Source of the DNA: CAJXSN01 sp947492235
Lineage (GTDB): Bacteria; Pseudomonadota; Alphaproteobacteria; Sphingomonadales; Sphingomonadaceae
Reading direction: 5' to 3'
Assembly (NCBI RefSeq): GCF_042492175.1
Contig: NZ_CP170453.1
Span: 434,001 to 498,000 of the forward strand
Length of the DNA stretch: 64,000 bases
The translations under genes and the position numbers were made by a program. Below, piece after piece: positions 34,815 through 42,598 of the stretch (positions are counted from its first letter, which is position 1; each line of letters begins with the position of its first letter). The notes beneath the pieces were generated by a model, which worked only from the letters and a program-made list of their open reading frames with translations, ran no database searches and was not told where the DNA came from.

Positions 34815-35618
34815 TCATAGCTTCACAGGTGTCCCAGCTGGAAAATCGTCGCAGCGATCGACTGCGAACTTGCCAACCGAGTTCGGCTTCTTTTGATAAT
34901 AGAATACCGGCATACACATCGCGATCTCATCGCTAGAAATACGCCCCTCTTTCTGCAGCCATGTGCATTGAGCGAGCTGACCAACGACATAGGACGCAGT
35001 CGTTCCGCTTCTGCGCGAAGATTTGGCTGCCCTGCCGCCATCAATCGAAATCATCCACCCCTGGCTGTCTAGCATAGTGTGCATCACCTCATGTGATAAT
35101 GTGTTGATTGCACAGCTTTTCTGAACAGTATCATCTGCACGCCAATTCGCCAGTGGTGACGAGTTAATGCTCATCGCCCATTCACGATTTGGGCCAACAT
35201 TACTACCCGTAGTTGCACCTCCATCTCTCGGCTTAATCCATACCGGTGTCGCAGCATATCGAATGCCATTTGTCGGATTTTGAATAGCTGCTGCTACGTC
35301 GCTTATGCTCCATGCCGCCCATCCTTTGCGCATGAAAATTGTCGGGTAGGCGGAATTCAATGAGCGCGCATTTTCCAGAAATTCAGGGGATCGCATTACT
35401 GCTTTTGTCTGGTCTAGAACAACCTGAAGATCGGCGCGGTCTCGTCCGGTTACAACTGGATGGACGCTCAAATTGATGTCAGAAACAGGATCGACGGATA
35501 GCAGCGATACTTTCTCTTGTCCGACCCCATGTGGCTGAGCACAACCAACTAAAAGGCCGACAGTAAGGGCGAACAAAGCATTCTTAAATTCGGCGATACG
35601 ACTGAATCCGGTCTTCAT
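34815..35618 (-). CDS. Putative zinc-metallopeptidase lipoprotein (HExxH), AT-richer than its surroundings
   Basis: 267 residues. A lipoprotein signal ends in LLVGC (Cys26). HEVMH at 176-180 is an HExxH zinc site in the context CAINTLSHEVMHTMLDSQG, and several Cys residues are placed before and after it. No named peptidase family is recognised beyond the motif; a third zinc ligand is not certain. The ATG at 35618 overlaps the gatA stop as TAATG with GGAG upstream. The DNA is much poorer in GC than neighbours (27/60 in 35041-35100 against 39/60 in gatA at 35881-35940), which suggests recent acquisition. The placement inside the gat cluster is unusual. Confidence 0.75.
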   Translation of the reverse strand: MKTGFSRIAEFKNALFALTVGLLVGCAQPHGVGQEKVSLLSVDPVSDINLSVHPVVTGRDRADLQVVLDQTKAVMRSPEFLENARSLNSAYPTIFMRKGWAAWSISDVAAAIQNPTNGIRYAATPVWIKPRDGGATTGSNVGPNREWAMSINSSPLANWRADDTVQKSCAINTLSHEVMHTMLDSQGWMISIDGGRAAKSSRRSGTTASYVVGQLAQCTWLQKEGRISSDEIAMCMPVFYYQKKPNSVGKFAVDRCDDFPAGTPVKL

Positions 35619-37099
35619 TACCACCATTTCTCCGGTTTTTCTTCGAACGATGCGCGTCTTTCTATAGCAAGGCCCGCATTAAGTACACCCTGCTCGTCGA
35701 AGGGCTTGCCGACGATTTGCAGGCCCAGCGGCAGGCCGTCGGAGTTGAGGCCCGCAGGCACGCTCATCGCGGGCAGGCCGGCGAGACTGGCGGGCACGGC
35801 GAACACATCGTTGAGATACATCGCCAGCGGGTCCGACTGCATTTCGCCCAGCCCGAACGCCGCGTTGGGCGTGGTCGGGGCGAGGATCACGTCGCATTCG
35901 CCCCAAGCCTTCTCGAAGTCCTGCGCCACCAGCGTGCGGATCTTCTGCGCCTGCGTGTAATAGGCATCGTAGAAGCCCGCGCTCAGCACATAAGTGCCGA
36001 TCAGGATGCGCCGCTTCACCTCGTCGCCAAAGCCATCGGCGCGCGTCGCGGCGTACATATCCTGCAGGCCGGAACCCTCAGGCAGATCGCGCAAACCGTA
36101 CCGCACACCGTCATAGCGGGCGAGGTTGGAAGACGCCTCGGCGGGCGCGATGATGTAATAGGCGGGCAGCGCGTACTTGGTGTGCGGCAGCGAAATCTCG
36201 ACGATTTCCGCGCCTGCATCCTTCAGCCATTCCTCGCCCTGTTTCCAGCTATCGAGGATGTCCTGCGGCGTGCCTTCCATGCGGTATTCGCGCGGAATGC
36301 CGACCTTTTTGCCTTTCAGGTCTGCATCCAGAGCCGCCTCCCAGTCGGGTACGGGCATATCGAGCGACGTCGAATCCTTCGGATCGTAACCCGCCATCGC
36401 GCCCAGCATGATGGCGCAATCCTCGACCGAGCGGGCCATCGGCCCCGCCTGATCGAGCGAGGAGGCAAACGCCACCACGCCCCAGCGCGAGCAGCGCCCA
36501 TAGGTCGGCTTGATCCCGACAATGCCGGTGACAGCGGCAGGCTGTCGGATCGATCCGCCGGTATCGGTGCCGGTCGCTGCCGGGCACAGCCGCGCGGCCA
36601 CGGCAGAACTGGACCCGCCCGACGAACCGCCTGCGGTCAGCGCCATGTTGGAGCCCTCCTTGCGCCACGGGCTTTTCGCAGGGCCGAAAAAGCTCGTCTC
36701 GTTGGAGGAACCCATGGCGAACTGGTCAAGGTTCAGCTTGCCCAGCATGCCTGCGCCCGCGTTCCACAGATTGGCCGACACGGTGCTTTCATATTGGGGC
36801 ACGAAGCCCTCCAGAATGTGGCTGGCGGCGGTGGTCTGCGTGCCGTGGGTGCAGAACAGGTCCTTCATCCCAATCGGCACGCCGCCCATCCTGCCCAGCG
36901 GCTTGCCCGCAGCGCGCGCGGCGTCGGTCGCATCGGCAGCTTCCAGCGCTTTTTCCGGCGTGGTGACGATGAAGGTGTTGAGCGCGGCGGCGGCTTCGAC
37001 CGCAGCGTTGAACTGGCTTGCGACTTCGCGCGCGGTGAACTCGCCGTTGGCGATACCGTCGCGGATTTCGCGAACACCGAGATTGGTAAGGTCTGTCAT
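35618..37099 (-). CDS. gatA: Aspartyl/glutamyl-tRNA amidotransferase subunit A
   Basis: 493 residues, an amidase-signature enzyme. GGSSGGSSSAVAARLCP is the Gly/Ser-rich signature with the cis-Ser/Ser nucleophile pair, MKDLFCTHG carries the catalytic Lys, and TDTGGSIRQPAAVTG follows. It releases ammonia from Gln or Asn for transamidation of mischarged tRNA with GatB and GatC. The C-terminus ends EEKPEKWW with the stop shared with the next gene (TAATG). A paired intergenic repeat separates it from gatC upstream. Confidence 0.97.
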   Translation of the reverse strand: MTDLTNLGVREIRDGIANGEFTAREVASQFNAAVEAAAALNTFIVTTPEKALEAADATDAARAAGKPLGRMGGVPIGMKDLFCTHGTQTTAASHILEGFVPQYESTVSANLWNAGAGMLGKLNLDQFAMGSSNETSFFGPAKSPWRKEGSNMALTAGGSSGGSSSAVAARLCPAATGTDTGGSIRQPAAVTGIVGIKPTYGRCSRWGVVAFASSLDQAGPMARSVEDCAIMLGAMAGYDPKDSTSLDMPVPDWEAALDADLKGKKVGIPREYRMEGTPQDILDSWKQGEEWLKDAGAEIVEISLPHTKYALPAYYIIAPAEASSNLARYDGVRYGLRDLPEGSGLQDMYAATRADGFGDEVKRRILIGTYVLSAGFYDAYYTQAQKIRTLVAQDFEKAWGECDVILAPTTPNAAFGLGEMQSDPLAMYLNDVFAVPASLAGLPAMSVPAGLNSDGLPLGLQIVGKPFDEQGVLNAGLAIERRASFEEKPEKWW

Positions 37100-37124
37100 G
37101 CTGTTTACCGCAATGTTGGCGCGC

Positions 37125-37205
37125 GTGCTTCGACAAGCTCAGCACGAACGGAGGGGGGTGCGAAATTCAGACCAAGACCCGTTCGCCCTGAGCCTGTCGA
37201 AGGGC
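37125..37205. repeat. Paired inverted sphingomonad-type intergenic repeat, copy B
   Basis: Arms at 37125-37151 (minus orientation, core CTTCGACAAGCTCAGCACG) and 37179-37205 (plus orientation, core CCTGAGCCTGTCGAAG) lie between gatC and gatA. The pair is the same as at 16331-16446, but the order of the arms is reversed, so the pair faces outward rather than inward. The plus arm is identical to the plus arm of copy A over its 27 bases. It could form a large hairpin within the gat message. Confidence 0.85.
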
Positions 37206-37226
37206 GCGCGTAGCGCGTGCAGCCCA

Positions 37227-37529
37227 TTACTCAATCACCTTGGGCACACCAAAGAAACCGTGCTCGGCCGCCGGCGCATTGGCCAGCACCTTGTCGCGCA
37301 CGCCGCCGCCGGTCAGCGGATCGGGATCGACCACATCGTCGCGCAGGCGCTGGGCCATGGGCATCACGGCAGTCATCGGCTCAACACCCGAAGTGTCGAC
37401 CTCGCCCAATTGGTCCACCCAATCGAGGATGTTGTTGAGCTCGGGCACCATACGCTCGCACTCCGCATCGCTCATTTCGATGCGGGCAAGGCTGGCGATC
37501 TTGGCGACGGTCTGTTTATCGACGGACAT
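37227..37529 (-). CDS. gatC: Aspartyl/glutamyl-tRNA amidotransferase subunit C
   Basis: 100 residues. MSVDKQTVAKIASLARIEMSD opens the typical helix pair, followed by ELNNILDWVDQLGEVDTSGVEP and a C-terminal belt with RDDVV and ANAPAAEHGFFGVPKVIE. GatC stabilises the GatA-GatB interface. It is upstream of gatA by 127 bases containing the paired repeat, and 26 bases downstream of the FKBP gene. Confidence 0.95.
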   Translation of the reverse strand: MSVDKQTVAKIASLARIEMSDAECERMVPELNNILDWVDQLGEVDTSGVEPMTAVMPMAQRLRDDVVDPDPLTGGGVRDKVLANAPAAEHGFFGVPKVIE

Positions 37530-37555
37530 CGGGTGCGCTTTCTTGGTTAGCGAAC

Positions 37556-38146
37556 TTAGTTCTGCGGAGGCGGCGGCGGTGCGCCGGTTGCCGGGCCGCC
37601 TTCTGCACCCTCACCGCCCTGCTGAGCAGCCATCACCTGCTGCAATGCCTGCAAACGGCGCTCGAAATCCTGACGGCTCATAAACTCGACCACCTTCACT
37701 TCGAAGACCAGATCGGCACCGGCGGGGATGGAGGAGCCCGGAGGCGGTTCATCGCCATAGGCTTCGTCGGCGGGGATGTTCAGGACATATTCGCCGCCCG
37801 TTCGGGTCTGCTTCAGGCCTTTGAGAAAGCCGGGGATCGCCGCGCCTTCTTCCAGCACGAACGGCACGCCATCGGGGAACACGCCCTGGATCGGTGCGGC
37901 CTGGCCTTCGTTCTTGTCGAACACCGTGCCGTCGGTCAGCTTGCCGGTATATTCCACAAACACCACGTCGCCATCGCTGGGAGCGGGGCCGGTGCCTGCG
38001 GTGACCGTATCGACGCTGGTGCTGGCCGGGACAGCGGCCCATGCAATGCCCACGCCGAGCAGGGCGGCGAGTATCACACCGATCCAGATCTTGGCGAGCG
38101 AGCCCTTGGCAACAGGTTTGAGCGGAACGCGGGTGACTTCGGTCAT
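37556..38146 (-). CDS. Membrane-anchored FKBP-type peptidyl-prolyl isomerase
   Basis: 196 residues from MTEVTRVPLKPVAKG, preceded by AGGAAA. A single membrane helix (residues 15-38, IWIGVILAALLGVGIAWAA) is followed by an FKBP domain: DGDVVFVEYTGKLTDGTVFD, PFVLEEGAAIPGFLKGLKQ, GGEYVLNIPADEAYGDE and DLVFEVKVVEF. The C-terminus has a Gln-rich helix and a Gly/Pro tail ending in PPPPPQN. It should catalyse proline isomerisation of exported proteins in the periplasm. The place between rpsU and gatC does not define a pathway. Confidence 0.92.
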   Translation of the reverse strand: MTEVTRVPLKPVAKGSLAKIWIGVILAALLGVGIAWAAVPASTSVDTVTAGTGPAPSDGDVVFVEYTGKLTDGTVFDKNEGQAAPIQGVFPDGVPFVLEEGAAIPGFLKGLKQTRTGGEYVLNIPADEAYGDEPPPGSSIPAGADLVFEVKVVEFMSRQDFERRLQALQQVMAAQQGGEGAEGGPATGAPPPPPQN

Positions 38147-38199
38147 ATGGGTTTCCTGAATTGTGCCCTGCCAGCGGCCTGCCAATCGGGCGGACAGCA

Positions 38200-38230
38200 A
38201 GAGGGCGCGGAAATTGCTTCCACGCCCTCT
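38200..38230 (-). terminator. Hairpin downstream of rpsU
   Basis: AGAGGGCG (38200-38207) pairs with CGCCCTCT (38223-38230), and GGAA/TTCC extend the stem internally around a short loop. It lies about 60 bases after the rpsU stop. The T-run is weak, so the role as terminator is moderate in certainty. Confidence 0.5.
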
Positions 38231-38290
38231 AATCTGTCTATCGTGTCTGCTTCAAGCCGTTAGACGATGTGAAACAGTGGTATTTTTCGC

Positions 38291-38491
38291 TTAACCGTCG
38301 CGTTCCATACGCTTGCGGTCCATCTTGCGGGCGCGGCGCACGGCTGCGGCCTTTTCACGGGCGCGCTTCTCGCTCGGCTTTTCGTAGTGACGACGCAGTT
38401 TCATTTCGCGGTACACGCCTTCACGCTGCAGCTTCTTCTTGAGCGCACGGAGAGCCTGATCGACATTGTTATCGCGAACCATGATCTGCAT
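38291..38491 (-). CDS. rpsU: 30S ribosomal protein S21
   Basis: 66 residues from MQIMVRDNNVDQALRALKK to a very basic end (ARKMDRKRMERDG). The block KLQREGVYREMKLRRHYEKP is the S21 signature. It binds near the 3' end of 16S rRNA and helps start translation. The upstream in-frame extension (35 codons) has no ribosome site and is not part of the gene. A promoter with good spacing lies about 115 bases upstream. Confidence 0.97.
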   Translation of the reverse strand: MQIMVRDNNVDQALRALKKKLQREGVYREMKLRRHYEKPSEKRAREKAAAVRRARKMDRKRMERDG

Positions 38492-38605
38492 TGAATTCAA
38501 AACCTTTCGAGCCAAGGGCCAGAGCCGCGCACGCCGCGCGGAGTATGCCGCTTTCGCAAATGAAAAAGAGCCGAATCCGCACGCGGACCGGCACACATGG
38601 GTGAT

Positions 38606-38634
38606 CGTATAAGATAAATTGCCGATCCGGGCAA
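38606..38634 (-). promoter_or_regulatory. Candidate promoter for rpsU
   Basis: On the minus strand TTGCCC (38634-38629) is followed after 17 bases by TATACG (38611-38606). Transcription would start near 38599, leaving a leader of about 105 bases before rpsU. No other promoter-like pair was seen in the gap between rpsU and crcB. Confidence 0.45.
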
Positions 38635-38705
38635 GGGCCGATGCACCAAGAGATTGCGCGCAAACAGTGGTAAGCCTGTGATCGCCCCGCTATGGGCAGC
38701 GAACC

Positions 38706-39128
38706 ATGTCCACCCTCCCCACTCTTTCCGCAATCCTGCATGTCGCCGCTGGCGGCGCGGCGGGCGCTGTACTGCGATACCAGACAGGCCGCTGGATGAC
38801 TGGCTGGCTGGGCGCGCCTGCCATGGGCGTGTTCCCGTGGGCGACGCTGGCGGTCAATGCAATCGGCAGCGTGCTGATGGGCCTGCTGGCCGGTTGGCTG
38901 GTGCGCAGCGGGGCGAATGCGGCGGGCGGCAGCGGAGAAAATCTGCGCCTGCTGCTGGGCGTCGGCTTGCTGGGCGGGTTCACTACGTTTAGCGCATTCA
39001 GCCTGGAGATGGTCTTGCTGATCGAGCGCGGCCAATTCACCATCGCGGCGCTCTATGCGATTCTCTCCTTCTCGCTCGGCATTAGCGGGCTGTTGTTCGG
39101 GCTTACATTTATGCGGGCAGTGACATGA
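38706..39128 (+). CDS. crcB: Fluoride efflux channel CrcB/Fluc
   Basis: 140 residues with four membrane helices. The GGAAGAVLRYQTG start, WATLAVNAIGSVLMGLLAG in the second helix and LLGGFTTFSAFSLEM in the third are the Fluc signature, including the Thr-rich break and the conserved Asn. It exports fluoride as a dual-topology dimer. No fluoride riboswitch was found in the 100 bases before it. It is the first of five genes linked by four-base ATGA overlaps. Confidence 0.93.
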   Translation: MSTLPTLSAILHVAAGGAAGAVLRYQTGRWMTGWLGAPAMGVFPWATLAVNAIGSVLMGLLAGWLVRSGANAAGGSGENLRLLLGVGLLGGFTTFSAFSLEMVLLIERGQFTIAALYAILSFSLGISGLLFGLTFMRAVT

Positions 39129-40345
39129 GCGAGCGGCCTGCCAAAAAGTCGTCGGACAATGTTCGGCAATTCACCGTCGAGGCGGATGATGACGGCATCC
39201 GGCTGGACCGCTGGTTCAAACGCAATCTGCCGCAAATCGGCTTCAACACGGTCAGCCGCTGGGCGCGCACGGGGCAGGTGCGGGTCGATGGCGCGCGGGC
39301 GAAGCCGGATGACCGCCTCTCCACCGGGCAGGTTCTCCGCGTCCCGCCGGGCGGCGACGATCCTCGCCGCGCCGCGCCTGCCAAGCGCGCGCTGACTCCG
39401 GAACAGATCGCGCAGGCGCACGATATGGTGATCCGCGAGACGCCCAGCGCCATCGTGCTGAACAAGCCCCCCGGCCTCGCCACGCAGGGCGGCAGCAAGA
39501 CGACCAAGCATGTCGACGGGTTGCTCGATGCGTTTGCGCCGGGCGCAGACGACATCCGCCCGCGACTGGTCCACCGACTGGACAAGGATACCAGCGGCGT
39601 TCTGCTGGTCGCCCGCACTCCAGGTGCGGCCTCTGCCTATTCGAAGCGGTTCGCCGGTCGCAGTGCCAAGAAGGTCTATTGGGCGCTTGTCGTCGGCGTG
39701 CCCGATGTGCGCGAGGGGACGATTGACGCTCCTTTGGCCAAGCAGCCCGGCAGCGGCGGCGAGAAAATGCACGTCGACGAGGAAGAGGGTGCGCCCGCCG
39801 TCACCCGCTACCGCGTCGTGGAAAAGGCCGGCAACCGCGCCTGCTGGGTAGAGCTGGAGCCGATGACCGGCCGCACCCATCAGCTTCGCGTGCACATGCT
39901 GGCGATCGGCCATCCCATAGTGGGCGATGGCAAATATGGCGGTCAGGACGCGTTTCTCACCGGCAGCATCAGCCGCAAGATGCACCTCCATGCCCGCCGT
40001 CTGGTAATCGGCGAACCCAAGGGTGCCGATGGCACGGGCGGCAAGCTGGACGTGACCGCCGATCTGCCCGAGCATTTCGCGGCGACGATGGAGCAGCTGG
40101 GCTTCGACCCGTCGCTGTCCGACGCTGCACCTTTGCGCGAAGACATCAATGCACGCAGCCCGTCGGAGAAAAAGCAGGCCGCGCGCCAACACGCCAAGCA
40201 ATACCGGAAGAGCCAGCGCGGCGAACGCCGTTCGCGCGGCGGGGCGCCGGGGGGCAAGAGCGCGCCGAAGAAAAAGCTCGGCAAGAAGAGCGGCGGACGC
40301 CCGGCGAAGGCCGGTCCGAAGCCCAAGGGGCGCGGGCGCAAATGA
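39125..40345 (+). CDS. RluA/RluC-family pseudouridine synthase with basic C-terminal tail
   Basis: 406 residues. An S4-like RNA-binding domain at the N-terminus (RLDRWFKRNLPQIGFNTVSRWARTGQVRVDG) is followed by the catalytic domain with HRLDKDTSGVLLVART; Asp153 is the expected nucleophile. MTGRTHQLRVHMLAIGHPIVGD is the second signature. Residues ~320-406 form an unusual Lys/Arg/Gly/Ala-rich tail (KKKLGKKSGGRPAKAG), which may increase RNA binding. The RluC/RluD type would modify 23S rRNA. ATGA overlap at both ends. Confidence 0.92.
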   Translation: MSERPAKKSSDNVRQFTVEADDDGIRLDRWFKRNLPQIGFNTVSRWARTGQVRVDGARAKPDDRLSTGQVLRVPPGGDDPRRAAPAKRALTPEQIAQAHDMVIRETPSAIVLNKPPGLATQGGSKTTKHVDGLLDAFAPGADDIRPRLVHRLDKDTSGVLLVARTPGAASAYSKRFAGRSAKKVYWALVVGVPDVREGTIDAPLAKQPGSGGEKMHVDEEEGAPAVTRYRVVEKAGNRACWVELEPMTGRTHQLRVHMLAIGHPIVGDGKYGGQDAFLTGSISRKMHLHARRLVIGEPKGADGTGGKLDVTADLPEHFAATMEQLGFDPSLSDAAPLREDINARSPSEKKQAARQHAKQYRKSQRGERRSRGGAPGGKSAPKKKLGKKSGGRPAKAGPKPKGRGRK

Positions 40346-41016
40346 CGCAGAGCCCCGTCAAACTCGCCGTGTTCGATTGCGACGGTACGCTGGTCGATGG
40401 GCAGGCGCCGGTGTGCGATGCGATGGAGGCGGCCTTTGCCAGCGCCGGGCTGGCCGCTCCGCCGCGCCATGCGATCCGCCAGATTGTCGGGCTGAGCCTG
40501 CCGCAGGCGATCCGCTATCTCGCGCCCGATGCGGCGGAGGAAACGGTCGGCCAGATGGTCACGGCCTATAAGGACTCGTTCCGCACGGCCCGCGAGCGGG
40601 GCGAAGTGGCCGAGCCCCTGTTCGAGGGCATGGCCGATCTGATTAGCGCCTTGCGTGCCGATGGATGGAGCCTTGCCGTGGCGACCGGCAAATCGCAGCG
40701 CGGCCTGATGCATTGTCTCGCCACGCACGGCCTGACCGACAGCTTCGCCAGCCTGCAGGGCGCAGACGGGCATCCCTCCAAGCCGCACCCCGCCATGCTG
40801 GAAGTCGCCATGGCGGAGGCGCTGGCCATCCCCGCCAACACCGTGATGATCGGCGATACGCTGTACGATATGGAAATGGCTGTCGCGGCGGGTGTTCGCC
40901 CTATCGGTGTATCCTGGGGCTATCACGACAATGCGACCCTGACCGAAGCAGGGGCAAGCGCCATTGCCGACACCGCAGAGGAATTGCGGGCGCTGATACA
41001 TGGGGCGGTGCCATGA
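40342..41016 (+). CDS. HAD-family hydrolase (phosphoglycolate-phosphatase-like)
   Basis: 224 residues. Motif I is VFDCDGTLVDGQAP (the nucleophile Asp of DxDGT), motif II is VATGKSQRG, the Lys of motif III is in SKPHPAML, and motif IV is MIGDTLYDMEMAVAAG. The cap is the small helical C1 type as in Gph/PGMB. The substrate may be a small phosphate ester. The rluC-like gene upstream and the small membrane protein downstream both overlap by four bases. Confidence 0.9.
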   Translation: MTQSPVKLAVFDCDGTLVDGQAPVCDAMEAAFASAGLAAPPRHAIRQIVGLSLPQAIRYLAPDAAEETVGQMVTAYKDSFRTARERGEVAEPLFEGMADLISALRADGWSLAVATGKSQRGLMHCLATHGLTDSFASLQGADGHPSKPHPAMLEVAMAEALAIPANTVMIGDTLYDMEMAVAAGVRPIGVSWGYHDNATLTEAGASAIADTAEELRALIHGAVP

Positions 41017-41222
41017 ATGATCAGGAAGCCCGCCACCGCCATCTGCAATTGTTCGGTATCCGCATTCTGGCGATACTCACGGCAGGCGTGGGCGTGGTGA
41101 TTATCTCGGGCCGCTGGATCAGCGAACCGATGATTGGCTACGCGCTGTTCTTGATCGGCGTGGTCGAGTTTTTTGTCCTGCCTCAATGGCTGGTCAAGCA
41201 ATGGAAAAATCAGGACAAATGA
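41013..41222 (+). CDS. 69-residue two-helix membrane protein
   Basis: Encodes MNDQEARHRHLQLFGIRILA, a first helix (ILAILTAGVGVVIIS), and a second helix (IGYALFLIGVVEFFVLPQWL) with a basic end (KQWKNQDK). The start codon overlaps the HAD stop (ATGA) and the stop overlaps the ATP12 start (ATGA), which makes it a real gene. I know this arrangement from related genomes, but no function is assigned. Confidence 0.85.
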   Translation: MNDQEARHRHLQLFGIRILAILTAGVGVVIISGRWISEPMIGYALFLIGVVEFFVLPQWLVKQWKNQDK

Positions 41223-41950
41223 AGCGGTTTTGGAAGGAAGCGGCGCTGCTGGAAACCAGCGGCGGGTGGCAGGTTGCGCTCGATGGAAGGGCGGTGAAGA
41301 CCCAAGGGGGCCGCGCGCAAATCGTGCCCTCCCGCGCGCTGGCAATGGCGATGGCGGCGGAATGGAACATGCAGGGCGAGACGCTGGACCCGCGCAGCTT
41401 CCCGATGCGCGATCTGACCGATTTCACGATCGATCGGGTGGCCACGGGCGAGGACGATCTGGTGACCAAGACGCTGGCCTTCGCCGAGACCGATACGCTG
41501 TGTTACCGCGCAGAAGCCGGCACTGCCCTTTCCCGCCGGCAGGATGTCGAATGGGAGCCGCTGCTGGCGGCATTCGAGGCGCGCGAAGGCGTCCAGCTGA
41601 CACGGGTCGACAGTATCCTGCATGTCGAGCAGCCCGCCGAAACAATTGCTGCACTCCGGACACGTCTTGAAGGTCTCGATCCCTTCACGCTGGCGGGCGT
41701 CTACACCCTCGCCTCGCTATCTGCGTCGCTGTGCCTCGGGCTAACGGCTCTGGAGAAGGACGCCGATGCGGGCGCGCTGTGGCAGACCTCCCATCTGGAG
41801 GAAACCGTGCAGCACGAGCTGTGGGGCGTCGATATGGAAGCGAAGGCCGCGCAGGAAGAAAAGCGCGCGGCTTTCCTCACCGCTTTCGAGTTTCTCTCCC
41901 TGCTGGATGAAAACGGGCGTTCGGGCGAGCCGGAAGCTATCCGCGCCTAG
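41219..41950 (+). CDS. ATP12-family chaperone protein
   Basis: 243 residues from MKRFWKEAALLETSGGWQVAL. RAVKTQGGRAQIVPSRALAMAMAAEW, PMRDLTDFTIDRV and DTLCYRAEAGTALSRRQDVEW are the ATP12 signature; DMEAKAAQEEK is near the end. In mitochondria ATP12 helps assemble F1-ATPase; in alphaproteobacteria the homologue is believed to have a related role. It is the last of the five linked genes, convergent with the lipoprotein of the Mla-type operon. Confidence 0.93.
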   Translation: MKRFWKEAALLETSGGWQVALDGRAVKTQGGRAQIVPSRALAMAMAAEWNMQGETLDPRSFPMRDLTDFTIDRVATGEDDLVTKTLAFAETDTLCYRAEAGTALSRRQDVEWEPLLAAFEAREGVQLTRVDSILHVEQPAETIAALRTRLEGLDPFTLAGVYTLASLSASLCLGLTALEKDADAGALWQTSHLEETVQHELWGVDMEAKAAQEEKRAAFLTAFEFLSLLDENGRSGEPEAIRA

Positions 41951-41966
41951 CAAGCCACCAGCCGCC

Positions 41967-42590
41967 TCAGCCGACCCAGTCGGCGACCTCTTCCGCAACC
42001 TTGTTCGCCGCCAGATTCAGCGCACGGCCCACATCCGCTCCCAAAGGCGCGACATTGGCGATGCTGCTGCTGAAGCGCCGGGTTTCCAGCGTACCGTCAG
42101 ACCGTTTGCGGATGGCATCGAAGGTAACGGTGGCATCCCCGCGCACCGCGTCATAGCCAAATTCGCGCAGGGTTCCGCGCAGCGTTTCGTGGGGCGCGAC
42201 CGCCGGATCGTCGCGTTCCATCACCAGCCGGCCCGATTTCGCGCGCACCGTTTCGGCCAGCAGGCGGCGGAAGAGGCGCGAGGGCCGCTCCACCCAGACG
42301 GCGTCTTTCAAATACGCAATGCTGGAACTGTCGACCTGCACAGGCACCCGCGTCACGGCCAGCCGCTGCGGCGCATCGGGTTCCTCGATCAGCAGGGCAT
42401 TGACCTGCATTCCATTCGTCGCCTGACCGACACTAGCACTGGAGGCAGGGGTCAGCGTCAGCATCATGTCGGGCGGTTCGGAGCCAAGGCTTATGCAGCC
42501 CGTCAGAGCCAGAGAGGCCGCACCGATTGCAGTGGCGCGCAAGGTGATGGCGAAAGGGAATTTCGCGAAGGGGGGCAGGGTCAGGCTCAT
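41967..42590 (-). CDS. ABC-type transport auxiliary lipoprotein (PqiC-like)
   Basis: 207 residues from MSLTLPPFAKFPFAITL; a TTG four codons upstream is less likely. The lipobox LTGC makes it an outer-membrane lipoprotein. The body (VPVQVDSSSIAYLKDAVWVERPSRLFRRLLAETV, RGTLREFGYD) follows the pattern of the ABC-transport auxiliary (DUF330/PqiC-like) family. It probably connects the MCE protein MlaD to the outer membrane. It follows the MlaD-type gene by eight bases and ends the operon. Confidence 0.85.
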   Translation of the reverse strand: MSLTLPPFAKFPFAITLRATAIGAASLALTGCISLGSEPPDMMLTLTPASSASVGQATNGMQVNALLIEEPDAPQRLAVTRVPVQVDSSSIAYLKDAVWVERPSRLFRRLLAETVRAKSGRLVMERDDPAVAPHETLRGTLREFGYDAVRGDATVTFDAIRKRSDGTLETRRFSSSIANVAPLGADVGRALNLAANKVAEEVADWVG

Positions 42591-42598
42591 CGGCACTC

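Noticed and set aside
38600..38705. Fluoride riboswitch before crcB
   Set aside because: The conserved pseudoknot elements of the crcB motif were not found in the leader.
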